Source of the DNA: Azolla pinnata
Lineage: Eukaryota; Streptophyta; Polypodiopsida; Salviniales; Salviniaceae
Direction: 5' to 3'
NCBI GenBank assembly: GCA_037176905.1
Contig: JBBBWG010028135.1
Location: 1 to 48,646, forward strand
DNA length: 48,646 nt
Part shown: positions 30,380 through 43,260 of the stretch, in pieces
How positions within the stretch are numbered: position 1 is the first letter of the stretch
How the letters are laid out: every line of letters begins with the position of its first letter
Translations under genes and position numbers: made by a program
Notes under the pieces: generated by a model
Told to the model about the DNA's origin: nothing
Databases searched by the model: none
The model's input: only the letters and a program-made list of their open reading frames with translations

Positions 30380-30494
30380 GTGAGATTAAGAGAAAAGGAT
30401 ATAAACTGAGAGATTGTAAATGAGTTGAGAGATTAAATCTAAGTTGAGATCACAAGAAAAGGATATAAACTAAGAGATTGTAAACGAGGTGAGA
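30380..30494. repeat. Tandem duplication of about 65 bp
   Basis: agaaaaggatataaactgag with agattgtaaatgag occurs at about 30389-30423 and again at about 30452-30488 with few changes. Confidence 0.85.
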
Positions 30495-32184
30495 AATATT
30501 AAAAGCTTAAAGGTTAAAGGAATGGAAGCTAAGCAGCAGTAATATAATTTAAACCTTTTACCCTCCCATTTACTCTTTTCATCTTGTCTTAATTTAGAAC
30601 TCCAAATTTAGATTTGTAAAAATCTTACACCTCGAGCTTTTATTTTGACTTGTTTATCTCGATTTCTCTCTTTTAATCAACTTTTATTTTCTCACGATCG
30701 AATTGTCCTCTGAAAGTAAAATTCATAACCCTTGCCCTATGCGATTGCTACTAATTACTCACAATTACCACTCATTTAAGGAAACTGATTAAGATGGAAG
30801 CCTTTTGCTGAGTAATTGCCATGTGATTTGACAAAAAAGGGGCTATCAATAACATGCTCAGTTGGGGACACGGTAGCTATGACACACCACCTGAATTACA
30901 TACAGATAGTAGCAAGACAGAAAACCAAGACATGTATAGAGACTTGTATAGAACTTGAAAGCGGAAACCTGCAAACATTTGTCAATAATTTGGACATAAC
31001 TCAATCCAAACAGCACATACCCATGGCCTCAAGGATATACACATAATGCACAACCTTCCACTACTGTATGTATGTATATATATATATATATTAGCAGTCA
31101 ACAGCTACAGCAACAGTATATTTACTGAGTTCAAAACATACTGCTTTCAGGTGTAACGAATAATATAACAAATAAAGAATATCACACGTGAGTGCATGAG
31201 CTACAGGCTTTCTGTCTACAGGCCTTGGTTAAGAGGAAGAAAAATCTACAGTGCTTCAAGCTGTCATTCTGACAATATGTTCGGAGTTGATTAGTAGTAA
31301 TATCTGACATTTCTCTTTGACAAAGCTTTGTGGTATTGTGACTGTGTAAGTTAAACTCCGCAGAAACTTTACATGTGTTCGTTTTGTAACCGCATCTCTA
31401 TACTGAACATGTGTGTATCTTTCCATCCAAGTGTGTAGATAATCAAAACAAGGTTGCATTGGTCAAACGCCGGACGCTGCACTCTATATGGAAAGTCTGA
31501 ATGTTTTCCAGAGCTTCGTAGCGAGGCCTGGACACCAAAACACCTGTAATGTTGCATCAAAGCAATCACGACAGAAAACGAAAAATGATCTCGAAACCAA
31601 ATGGTAAAGTATTAAATGCATTGAATTGGGGAATGCAATCACATCTAGATTGTAGATGACTATAGAAGGAGTTTTTCGTGATGATGCTAGGCAGAAAAAA
31701 GCTCAATAAGTTTTCGACTGCTATTTCTATGATGACAAATGGAGAGATTAAAAACAAATCAGCTAGTATTGGAGATTATGACACAATATTCGCTTTCAGT
31801 TGTCGGATAATTCAAAGAAACGTTTATAAACATCTCAAGCTTCCAACTTACTTTATCAGGAAGAGCCTACTTTTTGAATGATACTGCCCCTAATAATTCT
31901 GGTAATACATACCCTATTTGCAAGTTTCAATCATCGTACAAAAGATACAACTTTAGATTTATTATCCCAATGGTTCATTTCACTTATTATTCCTCACCAC
32001 CATCACGAAATTTTCCCAGAATTTCTGCTAAAATCATTTGGTTCATCAAGTTTTCCCTTTTGTTGACACTTCTATTTCTTATAAAATCTATGGTCGTTTT
32101 TTGGAAAAAGAAATTCTTTTCTAAAAAGTAGAAGATACTTATGCCCCAACAAAACAAAACTGTTTCTGAAGTAAACCCTCGATT

Positions 32185-32545
32185 GCAATATTCAAGAACA
32201 CCCACCCACATTTCTACAAGTTCTTGAATTGTTCCTTAATTTCAAAAATATTCAAGAACATCCATTCACATTTCTACAAGTTCTTGAATTGTTCCTTTAT
32301 TTCAAATGAAGAGGGCATTTCATGTGTTAGTTCAGGCCTGAAACGGGCAGTGTTAGACAACAGACCTAGAACTAGACCAGTCATGTACCCTAAGTTTCAA
32401 CAAGATCAAGTAATTACATAATCCCAGTACTACCTATACTGTGATTGCGTATTGCAAATGAAGAGGGCGTTTCAGGCCTGAAATGGGCAGTATTAGACAA
32501 TAAATAGCAGACCAAAAACTCGACCAATCATGTACCCGAAGTTTT
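32185..32545. repeat. Two nested duplications near the SIZ1 3' end
   Basis: First, attcaagaacacccaccc followed by acatttctacaagttcttg and aattgttcctt occurs twice at about 32189-32305. Second, aatgaagagggc...ttcaggcctgaaa with gggcagt, ttagacaa and catgtacccta recurs at about 32306-32400 and 32456-32545. Both lie downstream of the SIZ1 stop. Confidence 0.85.
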
Positions 32546-32904
32546 AAGAGACAATCTCAAGATCAAGTAAAGTACTACCTGTCAAGACTTCAGCTTTAAG
32601 AGCCTAGAGATTGTAGCACACAACTATGCTCATGATTTAGTTGGTGCTCAAGATAAAATTTTAGAATGATCCAAGTAATCAATCAGGGTTATAGATTATC
32701 CATGTTCATTCAGAATGCCCATTGTTACCTAAAATCTCCTAATCAGGCCACCTTTTTATGCTACATTTTCTTTTGCTTATTTATATTAGAAGCAATCAAT
32801 TGATAAAGAGATTCTAGAAAACTGGTTGTACCTGACATCAATAAACAGACCCACTCGAGAGGATTGCTAGCCAGCATTGAAGAATTCCAAAAGCTCACAA
32901 CATG

Positions 32905-35900
32905 TTAAAAATTGGGATTATCTGGAAAGTAGTTCCTTGAATAATTAGCAGGTTGACTCTCTGTACTTCGGTTAATCATACTTTGTATGCAGATATCTTC
33001 ACCTCTCCTAGTTATATGATATCCATAGTCTACTAGCACGGGACCTGCAGAAAACCCCAAGTTTGATATGTACGAACCATACACTTGATGATCAGTTTCT
33101 TAAATCTATTACACACCTGAATCGATGACAGGATCTACTGGTTCCCTTTGATCAGATAATGTTTTGGTAAGTGACAAATCACCAAGTGATCCACTTGTAC
33201 CTAAACTCAATGAGAACCATTCTTGTAAGCCTTCATCAGGAACCACCTGGGGCTCCCGCATGGTTGGTTTATCTGCAGACCTGGCTGGTTGTTGAGGTAA
33301 AAATATTCGTAAAGATGAATCACTTGAAGCTAGACCCACCATGTCCTCTCTACATTGAGATTGGCAATCAACACCCATAAAATTCTGTGTCTCCAGATTA
33401 CACTCACTGTACATGTTATTATTTATCCTTGTCTGTTCTTTTGTTGTGCTATACACGGGCCCATGTGATTGAAGAGGTTCAATATGTGAAATCTGGTAAT
33501 TGTGTGTCATTATAGGGACAGACGGTACAGAAGTAAATAATTCGAAGGGAGCATTGCGCGTTTCTGTTGGCCAGAAAGTACCTGAATCTGATGTATGATC
33601 TGAATTTCCTATGCCAGTGCTAAAGAAGTCCAAAGGAACACTTGAATTTCCCAGGAAAGTACCAAAATCAGTGGAAGGAATTATTCCAGAGGCAGATTGA
33701 AGATCAAAGGATCCTTGACATGCAGTACCTTCATTTACATTCCCATCTGATACAAACCCCGTTCTACATTCCACATTGAAATCATGTTGACTATCTTCCT
33801 CTGTATCACTCAGGACAATTACATCTAGAAATTTGGGCTGGTCCAGATCATTAGAAAGTAGGCCACTAAATGAACCAGTCTTTGGCAGTTCTGCAGGTAT
33901 TGAACTAACTTCTAGTTCACTTCTTCTGAATCCAATTTGAGGTCCAGCAAGTTCTTGATTCACACTAGAATTACCATTGCTTCCTGTAGCTGTACTATTC
34001 TGAGACTGTACACAATTGTCTATATGGTCTTGTCTATAAATGAGATGATTATCTATTACTTCATTTTCCACATGCATTCCAACACGCACATGGGTCTCAT
34101 CACGAGTCCTCTTCAACTTCATCTTGAATGACAACAAGTCATTTGACAAGCCTTCCTCTATCTTCACCGTAGATAAAATTTCTGGACTGCCACTGAACTT
34201 GTTCACTGAGGTTATTATACCATCAGGAGAACGCCAAAACTCAGGATTCAAATCTCCTTCTGGTTTAGGGCGCCAATGGCCATCAGGTTTCATCTCAATT
34301 TCTGTTACATCCTCTCCATAGCCTTTCAACTGTATTTCATACCATTTGCATCATAAGGAAAAAGCATAGTTGGAATGATAAAAAGAAATGGACCTGATTA
34401 CTTACAGCTTGGGCTATACGATTGAAAATGGGGTCAATAATAAGATCATTCAGTGTATAATTCTTCAAGCAGATGGGGCATTGCCACTGAAACAGAAATT
34501 TGGGAGAATTGTGTAAATAGACATTTATAATGAAATCTTTCTCATGCTGATCCTTGCTGTTCTAGTTTCAGAAGTAGAAAGAGAAGTCCTGCATTTTACC
34601 TTACGGGCTCTTTGATTGAGCTCTATAAAAGTTCGTAGATCAAAACAACCCATGTGCATGCAAGGCTTGAACCTCCCTGCCATCTTGATTCTGGAACCAC
34701 TCATCTACATCAGCAGAAAATAAACTCGTGTTGACACATATAGAAAACAGAAATCTAGATTCCTGTCAACGGAAAATAAATCAGCTCAAATTTGATGGCT
34801 GCGTCTAGTACATACTGGGCATCGGAGATTAACAGTGACACTCTCTGATACAATTTCCAGATCACTATCACTATCATCATCAGTAGCAGTGCATCCAACA
34901 ACACAGCGGCGTACACGTGAGAGTGCCACATCAAAAGATTCTCCATGTTCCTCACTTGGGATATGACTGAAAACCTGCAAATTATTCCATGGTTAAAATT
35001 TATCTCATAAAGTTAGCCTACATTCAAATATATCCTGATCATGCAGCTATATCACATCTCACCTGATCTACTGTTAGCCTCTGAATAACTCTAACTCCTA
35101 AGCAAAAACTCCGTCCATCATAGGCAGATAAAGAAATTCTATTTATACCTTCTCTTACGTAATCATTTATCTGCAAGAACATGTTTTAGCTCTTGAGCTA
35201 GTATGTCAGAAAACAAAACTTAAGAAGAGCCATAACTGAGTAAGAGAACTCTTTGCACATATAGCTGATCTATCAAAAATGAAAAAAGTGGCCGAACCTT
35301 ACCACAGGTCCATCATCACGCCCATTCAAGCCTAGTTTTTGCTGACCTGGCCTATTGGTTACCCGGACAGAATCACCTGAAAAACCAATAGGGTTAGAAC
35401 CATTACAAATCCATCAACATTCTCTGCTGTAATTGACATCAATACAAACATCACCATTTACTCGCAAATCAGCCTTAAGTGGCCAGTGCATTCGGAATGC
35501 AACTTCATCACCAAGAAGCACACACCAAACCTAAAGTGAAGAGCCAAAAAGGTAAATGAGAAACAGAAAATGCTTAACAATAGTCTTCACGAGGAGACAT
35601 CATACTGAAAACAGTTAAAACGCCACCCTCTATAACCATGCTATAATGAATGTAGGCATGTATTTCACCTGAAGATCATAGCCTGGGCTCTGCAAAAGTT
35701 CTCGTTGAGAGCGATTAAGTATGAATGTCGCTCCCAAATTCTGCATTATACTGTAAAAGGATCAAATAAAACAAATGGTCACTTGTGATACTTCATTAGC
35801 AAAGAATTACAAGTACCTTTCAAGCACCATAATCTACCTTCCCGTGCTACAAATCAGTAGTAAGCTATATGAGTGTTCTGGGCCATAACAGGCCACAAAA

Positions 35901-38900
35901 GGCAGACGAACATAGCTTTTTATGAACATTGGCCAGGACCATCTGGATCCACGACCCTCAATACTAAAAATCAAGGACACTATCCTGAAAAGCAAAGGTT
36001 AATTCCTTGCTTTTAACACCTCTTTACCATGGATTGGCCCATTTTTGACATACCAGTCCACGTAACTGCTAAGCTAGTTAGAATAAATACGGTACCTTTG
36101 GAAGTCCATAATAATCCAGTTATCTTTATTTTGATTGACTGCTTTGTGAGATGCAACAGCCGCACAATTTTCTTACTTAAAAGAATGACACACTCTCTCT
36201 CTCTTTCTTGGCTTAACCCAGAACCATCACAAACAGGATATAACCGTGAAGACAAAGATTCTAGTGTCAGAACAATGGCACAGCCCAAGCTGAATGAAGC
36301 AAAAGACCTAAATGACTGGGAGACACGGAATGACAGCAACCTTTCCGTCTTATGAATATCCTAGAAACATGATAAAACATGGCAGCCATTTGTTCACAAA
36401 GGAGATACTTTGGTATCTAAAGGAAACAAATAATGTTGCTACTGACAAAGGTCTAAGTATACGTATAGCTTATATGATAGTCCAAGTTCACATCAGTACA
36501 AATAAAAAATACACAGAAATAAGTGGCAAATGTCTGTGAAGCTGAAATCTAATGAAAGTGGGCTGCATATCTTTGAGGTATGACCCTCCTTGAAGAACTC
36601 AAAACATCTCAAGGGCAGCCAATGACTGATTTATATGCATGAAAACTGCAAAAGACAAAAAAATACCCCCAGTTCTATTCTATATAGTATCACAGTGAAA
36701 TAGCCCGAGGTGAAAAGTATGCAACAATATAATAGTTTCATTCCTGGGTCCTCCTGTTGGTGCTAACAAGCCCAAAGGATGAATGTCCTGATTGGAATCA
36801 CAGGAAGGCCATGACATTCCATCACGCTGGGTTTTAAGGAGTTAATAGTTTGGTCGGCTCCACATCAATAACAGTATAGGAAGAACAGTGATGATTGGAA
36901 TCATTTTGTCGAAAACCAAGAGACGGAGATTTTTGATAGACCACTTAATAGACCACAAAACATCATCAGCAGACAACCATCAAAACTTTCTTTTTTATCA
37001 CATTCACATGGTATAAGTGAATCAAGGGTTATACAAGATAACACTATATTAATTTGTGTTGGTTTTCTAAATATGACAATTTGAAGATATAACCTCTCAT
37101 TCAGACTCACACGCTTTTCTGGGCTCTTAAAGATGTTAATATTTTTCTTATCTCCTGCCTTCTCACTCAGAAAAAGGAAGCATGAGAAATAGGGTCTCAC
37201 AGGATACTGTGGCCTATTCAGAAACCTTAATTATTATCATCCTCCCAAAAGTGCTTGGCATGCTCGACTGGCCAGGTCAATGCATTATTGGAGAACTACT
37301 TTCATGGATGCCAAGGGCGCACCATACCAGTGACAAATGGCCATTTGGAGTTCAAAACATGAAAATTGTGGCACTTCAAAACTCACACACTTGCTTCTCG
37401 ACTTAGCCATTCTAATACTTATGGGTTGAGCATACTTTTAGCATTATGTGCCGTGATTGCTTTCATAATTTTTTGGATATTTCTCTGCTTCAACTGTCAT
37501 TGGATAATGTCATACATTCAAAAAAGTACTCACTTCAAATTAGCAAAAGTTGGGAGAGTCCCAATATAGGAAACTCTTGCAAAGCTTACCCTCCTTCAGC
37601 TGCGTAAAGGAAAGAGGTAGTCGTTTTGGTTGGCAATAACGGATGAGCAACTGAGACACAAAATCTGCAAAAACAAAAATGTCACAAGCTCACATAGTAA
37701 AAGGTAAGGTGAAGAAAGAATAGTGAATTCATCATCCGAGCATTGAGTATAGCCAACATAATGATAGTTGTATCCGATCTCAAACACACTTACGGATCTC
37801 CATGCTTCACACGGCATATTTCACAAAAAAATGGGGTAGGGATTTGTGGCTTCATGCCCTCCTTCTCCTGAGGGATAACACAATTGACATGCTGCCAAAC
37901 CAAACAGCTGGGATCTTCACACTGAAATCAAAGATAGAGGCATGCCATAGATCAACCAACACATTAAGAAGTCTAGTTTTGTTCCAACAACCAAAAACGT
38001 AAGGCAATAATGCACATTGAGCAGATTCTCATAATGTATAGACACTCCCATGTAATGCACCTGTATCATGTTAACTGAAGCAACTGGATTGCCACATGGG
38101 CAATGATTGGATTCAACATTTTTCTTTACATCCTTTGCTTCACACAATTGAGGCTCATCACAAGAACCATGCCTTATGTTTCCGATTGCCGTAGCCAAAT
38201 CTGGAGCACCAAACTGGCGTACCCTGCAAATTAAACATATGCTTAAGGCGGTCATAAAAGATAGAAAGAAACGGAAACTAAAAGTTCATAAATAAAGCAA
38301 TTAAATACATCATAATAATAGTACTAATAATAAAGCTGAGAACTCCTTACTTCCATCAAAAAAGTTACATACAGAAATCTATTATTCAGTTGGATTTCAT
38401 GTAACAGTGGATGATGATTAGTGATCAAATCTCCGTTTTTATCACTTTTATTAGAGTTCAAAGATTTTTTACATATACTTATTCACATTATTTGCTATAG
38501 TTCACTAAGAGAAGGAGCTTGGACAACTGTTTATAGAGAAAATACTTGATGACTGACCAATTTGAATATCTCACATAAATATGGATTGTAGTTGGCTTCA
38601 TCTTACCAAAGTTTCACTCTACAATACTGAGCATTACAAGCATTGAATCCATGCAAAGTGGTTACATATATGACATAACATGTGAATCTTTCTAAACGCC
38701 GAATATTAATCCTATTCCATATCCCTTTAGATTGGTAACAATTCACCTCCTTCCTATCCATTATCCAGCCTAGAATGATCGTCTAGTAAGATATCTAATG
38801 CAACATGTACAAAGGTGCCCCTTCTCTCTCTATTCAGATTTGGAAGATTCTTCATAATGCTCTCTCATATTTCTAAAATAGTCGTAAAACGCCAAGATTT

Positions 38901-41426
38901 AGCATCTTGAAGTCGACTGAAATATATTGCTCTACATGTCTTGTTTCTATAAACTGTTGGAAAGACATCAACAATTGCACAAGTTTTAATCTAGAGATAC
39001 AAACTTGGGAAATATCAATCAAGAAAGAACAGATTTAATCATGCTTCAGCACTTAATATTCAATCCAGTCAAAATTCCAGAAGTCGATCAATGAATTACA
39101 TATGCTAGATATTTTGAATAGCAAACCTGTATATCTCATCTATAACCTTAGCAACTTTCTCACGATTCAAAGAATGTCTTGTAGAAAAGTTTTCAAGCTT
39201 TAAACCTGCCACTGCATCACATCCAAAACGGAACAGAATCATGTCAATTCATTACTACAAATACACACAACCAATGCAATGACCAAAGAATACCCATGGG
39301 ATTGAGCTGCTGGCTATCTTGGAGAAGGATCACTGCCATTATTTTGTCTATTAGTGCCTGTTAGAGAAATTGATTATTTGTGTCAATCAAAAATCAGAGA
39401 AAAGTTATGCGTCTTCAAGACAAATAAAGCTAATTCATGTACCTGCTTTTTACCCTGCTTAGCTGCACCAATACGTGAAAGCACATCTTTTAGCTCCTTT
39501 ATACGAAATGTTTCAAGTTTTTTCTGCGAAGAGTAGATCACTGTAAGGTGACTCAACAGGAAAATTAATATTCCAGTAATATTAGAAAATTTTGTGTTGC
39601 CTGTATAACTTTGTCCTGTGAACCTAGAAGATATTCCACAAGGATCATTAATCCAAGTAATTTTAATATATATATATTTTTTTTCTTAATGTTGCGAACC
39701 TCAGCAAAACCAGAAGTAAGCTATCTTGAACAGCCAGAAATTCATAATGCTCGGTCAGACACTTCAACACAGAAATCCTGTAAAATTACTACAACTTTTC
39801 CCATTCTTTGCATTTTTAAAAATTGGTAGCTCTAAAGCCCCACTGGAAGTTTTTCTGCATTTGGATCCTATATATATCCAGAACGTAAACCAGTAGAAAA
39901 TGATGTTTAAGGATAAAATTCAACATAAAAGAATGTCTATCCAAGTACTGAATCAAGAATCTCCGTGAACTTCACGTTTATCCTGAGTATAGCCAGTAGA
40001 TTTCAAAGCATATCTCAGAATAGCCAGAGTGTAACCCCACCAATTGCACCCAGTAAAAACATCATGCTTGAGGAACACACTTCAGCATATAAGTAATGTG
40101 TACATATTGTACCAAAGTCACAATGACCTTTTTCTTATTTCGTAAATTTGTGCACAACATTTACGAGATGTACCTGAATCATAAAACAAAAGCTATTTTG
40201 CAAATTTAAACACAAATAGCATTTAGATTTACCTTGCACTGTGCATTTAGTAGACCTATGATGTTTGAATGCCACACTTGAGCACAAAAGGAATAACTTT
40301 TTATGTAATGAATGAAGACATACAATATAATTTTTCGTTCATTTAATGTAAAGTCTTAAACTGTACCCGAATTTGTTGAGACTGTATTATTCTGTTCTAT
40401 TTTGCAAAAAAATTAAATATTTTATTTTGCATGGAGCCCTACCTTTCATCGTATCTTGTCGAGATCTCTGAAGTTTAATGGTCCACTTCAGGATAGTTAT
40501 ATCATCACGATAAATTCATATCTAACTAGCATATTTCTTTCTAATTTACATGTTTAACCATCCGGAAGAGATTTCCACATTTCCTTCTATTTTGCAGATT
40601 TGTGAATAATTTCCTTACACCATGCTTGATGTCGATAGAACAGTTCAACACACAGGTTTTACTAAAGAAATTATTCCTTTGCACTAGCATAAAAATCCCA
40701 ACATCTTTCTATTTTCCAGTTTTGAACATAGACGGCATGAAAACCTGCCTCGAACTTCTATGCATGGGAACATGCAAATTTAAGCTGATTCAATCAGAAC
40801 TACAGCCACATAAACATGGACCACTTCACAATGAAGGTCTACTAATGAAATTAATAATTATAAATTTTATTTAATTTTCTATTTTGCAAATATGTAATCA
40901 GAGCTGATATAAAAACATTCCTTCTAATTCACTTTAGAATTGCTAGTCAAGAAACCTTCCTGGACTTGCAAACTATAATCATCATAAAAATGGAACCTTG
41001 CCTTGCACAGAAAACCATGATTATTGACAGATCATTTGAATGTAAATGTTCTATCGACAAAGAAGATCCACAAGCACGTTTTACTCCTACCCCGATTTCG
41101 AAAATGTATGCAAAGCTAGCATGAAAACCTTGAAATTTATTTATTTGGCTGATCTCTTTAGAATTGAAACCTATATCTGGAGATTGTCGGTTTTCATCTA
41201 CATATCCAGAAAGTTACTGATAGCTTGCACAAAAGCATCCGTTGATCTTCAACCTTAAACATTTCTGGCATGAAAACTACTTAGATTCTTCATTTTGTTT
41301 ATATTTTACGGATTTCATCGTAACTGGCATGGAATCCTTCCCTGAACTCGTCATTTTCTCCTCTATCGCAATTTGAACACAGAGGACCTCGAAATCTACC
41401 TTGCACTGTGAAGCCAGAAGATCCAT
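32905..41426 (-). CDS. SIZ1: SIZ1, E3 SUMO-protein ligase (SAP-PHD-PINIT-SP-RING)
   Basis: Sixteen exons in transcript order: 41400-41426, 39443-39523, 39294-39357, 39127-39211, 38061-38223, 37794-37921, 37590-37664, 35669-35750, 35455-35530, 35303-35376, 35063-35170, 34816-34974, 34600-34704, 34406-34486, 33117-34329, 32905-33044. All phases agree; 886 aa, against 884 in Arabidopsis as I recall. The start MDLLASQCK matches the family. Domains: SAP (about 10-45, [20 protein letters not shown]); C4HC3 PHD finger (127-182, CPCG...CEDPSC...WQHVNC...CEIC); PINIT (about 230-330, NRPG...[10 protein letters not shown]); SP-RING (about 370-436, LRCPMSG...CMHMGC...CPIC); a SUMO-interacting [10 protein letters not shown] (about 606-615); and the C-terminal LRIFLP and WFSLSLG blocks. 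The SP-RING recruits the SUMO E2 enzyme; in plants SIZ1 sumoylates nuclear regulators of phosphate, heat, cold and ABA responses. Introns 1 and 7 are about 1.8-1.9 kb. The last exon is less certain: without that splice the protein ends one residue later at 33109. Confidence 0.95.
40380..41360. repeat. Decayed repeats in SIZ1 intron 1
   Basis: The motif ttctattttgca(g/a)atttg or close variants recurs at about 40393, 40586, 40700 and 40877, and catgaaaacct-type segments also recur. This suggests a heavily decayed tandem array, with a spacing of roughly 110-190 bp, filling much of intron 1. It is visible only as weak similarity. Confidence 0.4.
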
Positions 41427-41960
41427 CGCGCTTGAGGACCACGTTTCAAAACAGGAGATGAATGTGTCAAAGTAATGGATTCATAGCCACGGGTTCTCTC
41501 TTGAATTCCCCCGATCAGAAACGGTTCTTCAATACGAAATCCTAAGAAATGGATGAGTTAAGCACGGTGAAGGCAAAAACTTGTCAATGAAGAAGAATCA
41601 CAACTGAATGCTTCTTGTTCCGAGTCTTCCTCTTCGGCTTCTACTTCTTTCTTCTCCTTCGTCTCGCCTCGGTCTTGGTCTTGGCCTTGGCCTTGTTTGT
41701 GGACGACTTCCCTCCCCAAGAAACTCTCCCCGCCACAAATTCTTCCTCGGAAAGAGCAGAAAAGGCACGAGAGGCGAGATCGCCGATTGGCGGCGTGCAG
41801 ACAGGCCGTGGAAAGGCAGCGATGGAGATCGATCGACGGAGAAGGTGCAAGCAAAGCGACGGACAGACAGACAGACGACGAAGAAAGTTCCCGCGAGAAT
41901 CAATGGCGAGAGAGAGAGAGAGAGAGCGCCTTTGGACTAGGTTTAGAGGGAGGATGTCGA
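41427..41960 (-). promoter_or_regulatory. Presumed SIZ1 5' leader and core promoter
   Basis: Upstream of the SIZ1 ATG on the minus strand are pyrimidine-rich tracts (the CT run complementary to 41909-41927, plus further CTT/TTC stretches), typical of plant core promoters and leaders. A minimal upstream frame, ATG AAT CCA TTA CTT TGA (minus strand, 41484 to 41467), lies 40 bases before the SIZ1 ATG. The longer frames of about 100 codons here begin at non-ATG codons and are not believed. The transcription start is not identified. Confidence 0.45.
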
Positions 41961-43260
41961 TGGGGCCAAGATAGAGAGAGGATGTGGAAGGAGCATGATG
42001 GGGGCACAATTAGAGAGTGGATATGAAATGGATTTGTAGTAGAGAGAGGATGTGTCGATGGTATCAGGAAAGAGAGAGGATGTGTGTTGGGCCACGACAG
42101 AGAGAGGATGTGAATGGAGGAGTTTGATGGGGTTAAGATAGAGAGAGGATGTGAATGGAGGAGTTTGATGGGGTTACGAATAGAGAGAGGATGTGAATGG
42201 AGGAGTTTGATGGGGTTACGAATAGAGAGAGGATGTGAATGGAGGAGTTTGATGGGGTTACGAATAGAGAGAGGATGTGAATGGAGGAGTTTGAAGGGGT
42301 TACGAATAGAGAGAGGATGTGAATGGAAGAGTTTGATGGGGTTAAGATAGAGAGAGGATGTGAATGGAGGAGTTTGATGGGGTTAAGATGGAGAGAGGAT
42401 GTGAATGCAGGAGTTTGATGAGGTTCAGATAGAGAGAGGATGTGAATAGAGGAGTTTGATGGGGTTAAGATGGAGAGAGGATGTGAATGCAGGAGTTTGA
42501 TGGGGTTAAGATAGAGAGAGGATGTGAATAGAGGAGTTTGATGGGGTTAAGATAGAGAGAGGATGTGAATGGAGGAGTTTGATGGGGTTAAGATAGAGAG
42601 AGGATGTGAATGGCAGAGAGAGGATGTGGATGCGGGAGCTCGTTGGGTTATGATGAAAGAGGATGTGGATGCGGGACCTCGTTGGGTTATGATGAGAGAG
42701 GATGTGATGGCGGAGCTCAATCACGTTAAGATAGAGAAAGGATGTGAATGGAGGGGATTATGATAGAGAGAGGATGTGGATGGAGGAAATCGATTGTGCT
42801 AAGTAGAGGGAGGATGTGGATGCAAAAGCTCGATGGGGTCGTAATAGAGAGTGGATGGAGGAGATCGATTGTGCTAAGTAGAGAGAGGATGTGGATGCAA
42901 GAGCTCGATTGGGCTATAGTAGAGAGAGGATGTGGATCTACACGGGATTATGATATAGAGAGAGGATGTGGATGTACATGGGATTATGATAGAGAGAGGA
43001 TGTGGATGCAGGAGCTCAATGGGGTGAATGTACAAGTTTAATGGGGTCACGATAGAGAGAGGGTCGAGAAGCAAGCGCTCAACACGGTTACGTTAGAGAG
43101 AGGATGTGAACGAATGAGTTTGCTGATCTGTAAGATAGAGAGAGGATGTGGATGCGATATTATGTTCGGTGGGGTTACAATAGAGAGAGGTTGTGGATGA
43201 ATGTATGAAGTGATGACGCGAAGCGGATGTAGATGATGCTCGACGGTTCCGACAGAGAGA
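41961..43260. repeat. 41-42-bp minisatellite (agagagaggatgtg)
   Basis: More than 25 units built on agagagaggatgtgaatgg, aggagtttgatggggtta and cgaa or agat. The units are almost identical at about 42110-42600 and increasingly diverged on both sides (42600-43200 reads gatgtggatgcaggagctcg). Periods are 41 or 42 bp in the core. It lies between GapA and SIZ1, upstream of the SIZ1 leader. It yields repetitive peptides (MEEFDGVKIERGCEW) that are artefacts. Confidence 0.92.

Larger units (their letters stand above)
29994..32904. other. Intergenic region between convergent glutaredoxin and SIZ1 genes
   Basis: Both genes end towards this region, so it should hold two 3' UTRs. It contains a 65-bp tandem duplication (about 30380-30494), a (TA)n tract (about 31073-31092), a duplication of about 65 bp (32190-32310) and a spaced 90-bp duplication (32306-32400 and 32456-32545). 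No additional gene is recognised; frames such as 31678-32131 match no family. Confidence 0.55.

Noticed and set aside
41558-42026. Frames of about 100-120 codons in the SIZ1 leader and upstream region
   Set aside because: The minus-strand ones begin at TTG or CTG, not ATG, and have compositions typical of pyrimidine-rich leaders. The plus-strand ones are purine-repeat translations.
42114-42600. CRISPR-like array of regularly spaced repeats
   Set aside because: The repeats are directly contiguous 41-42-bp units without unique spacers, in a plant nuclear context with no cas genes. It is a minisatellite.
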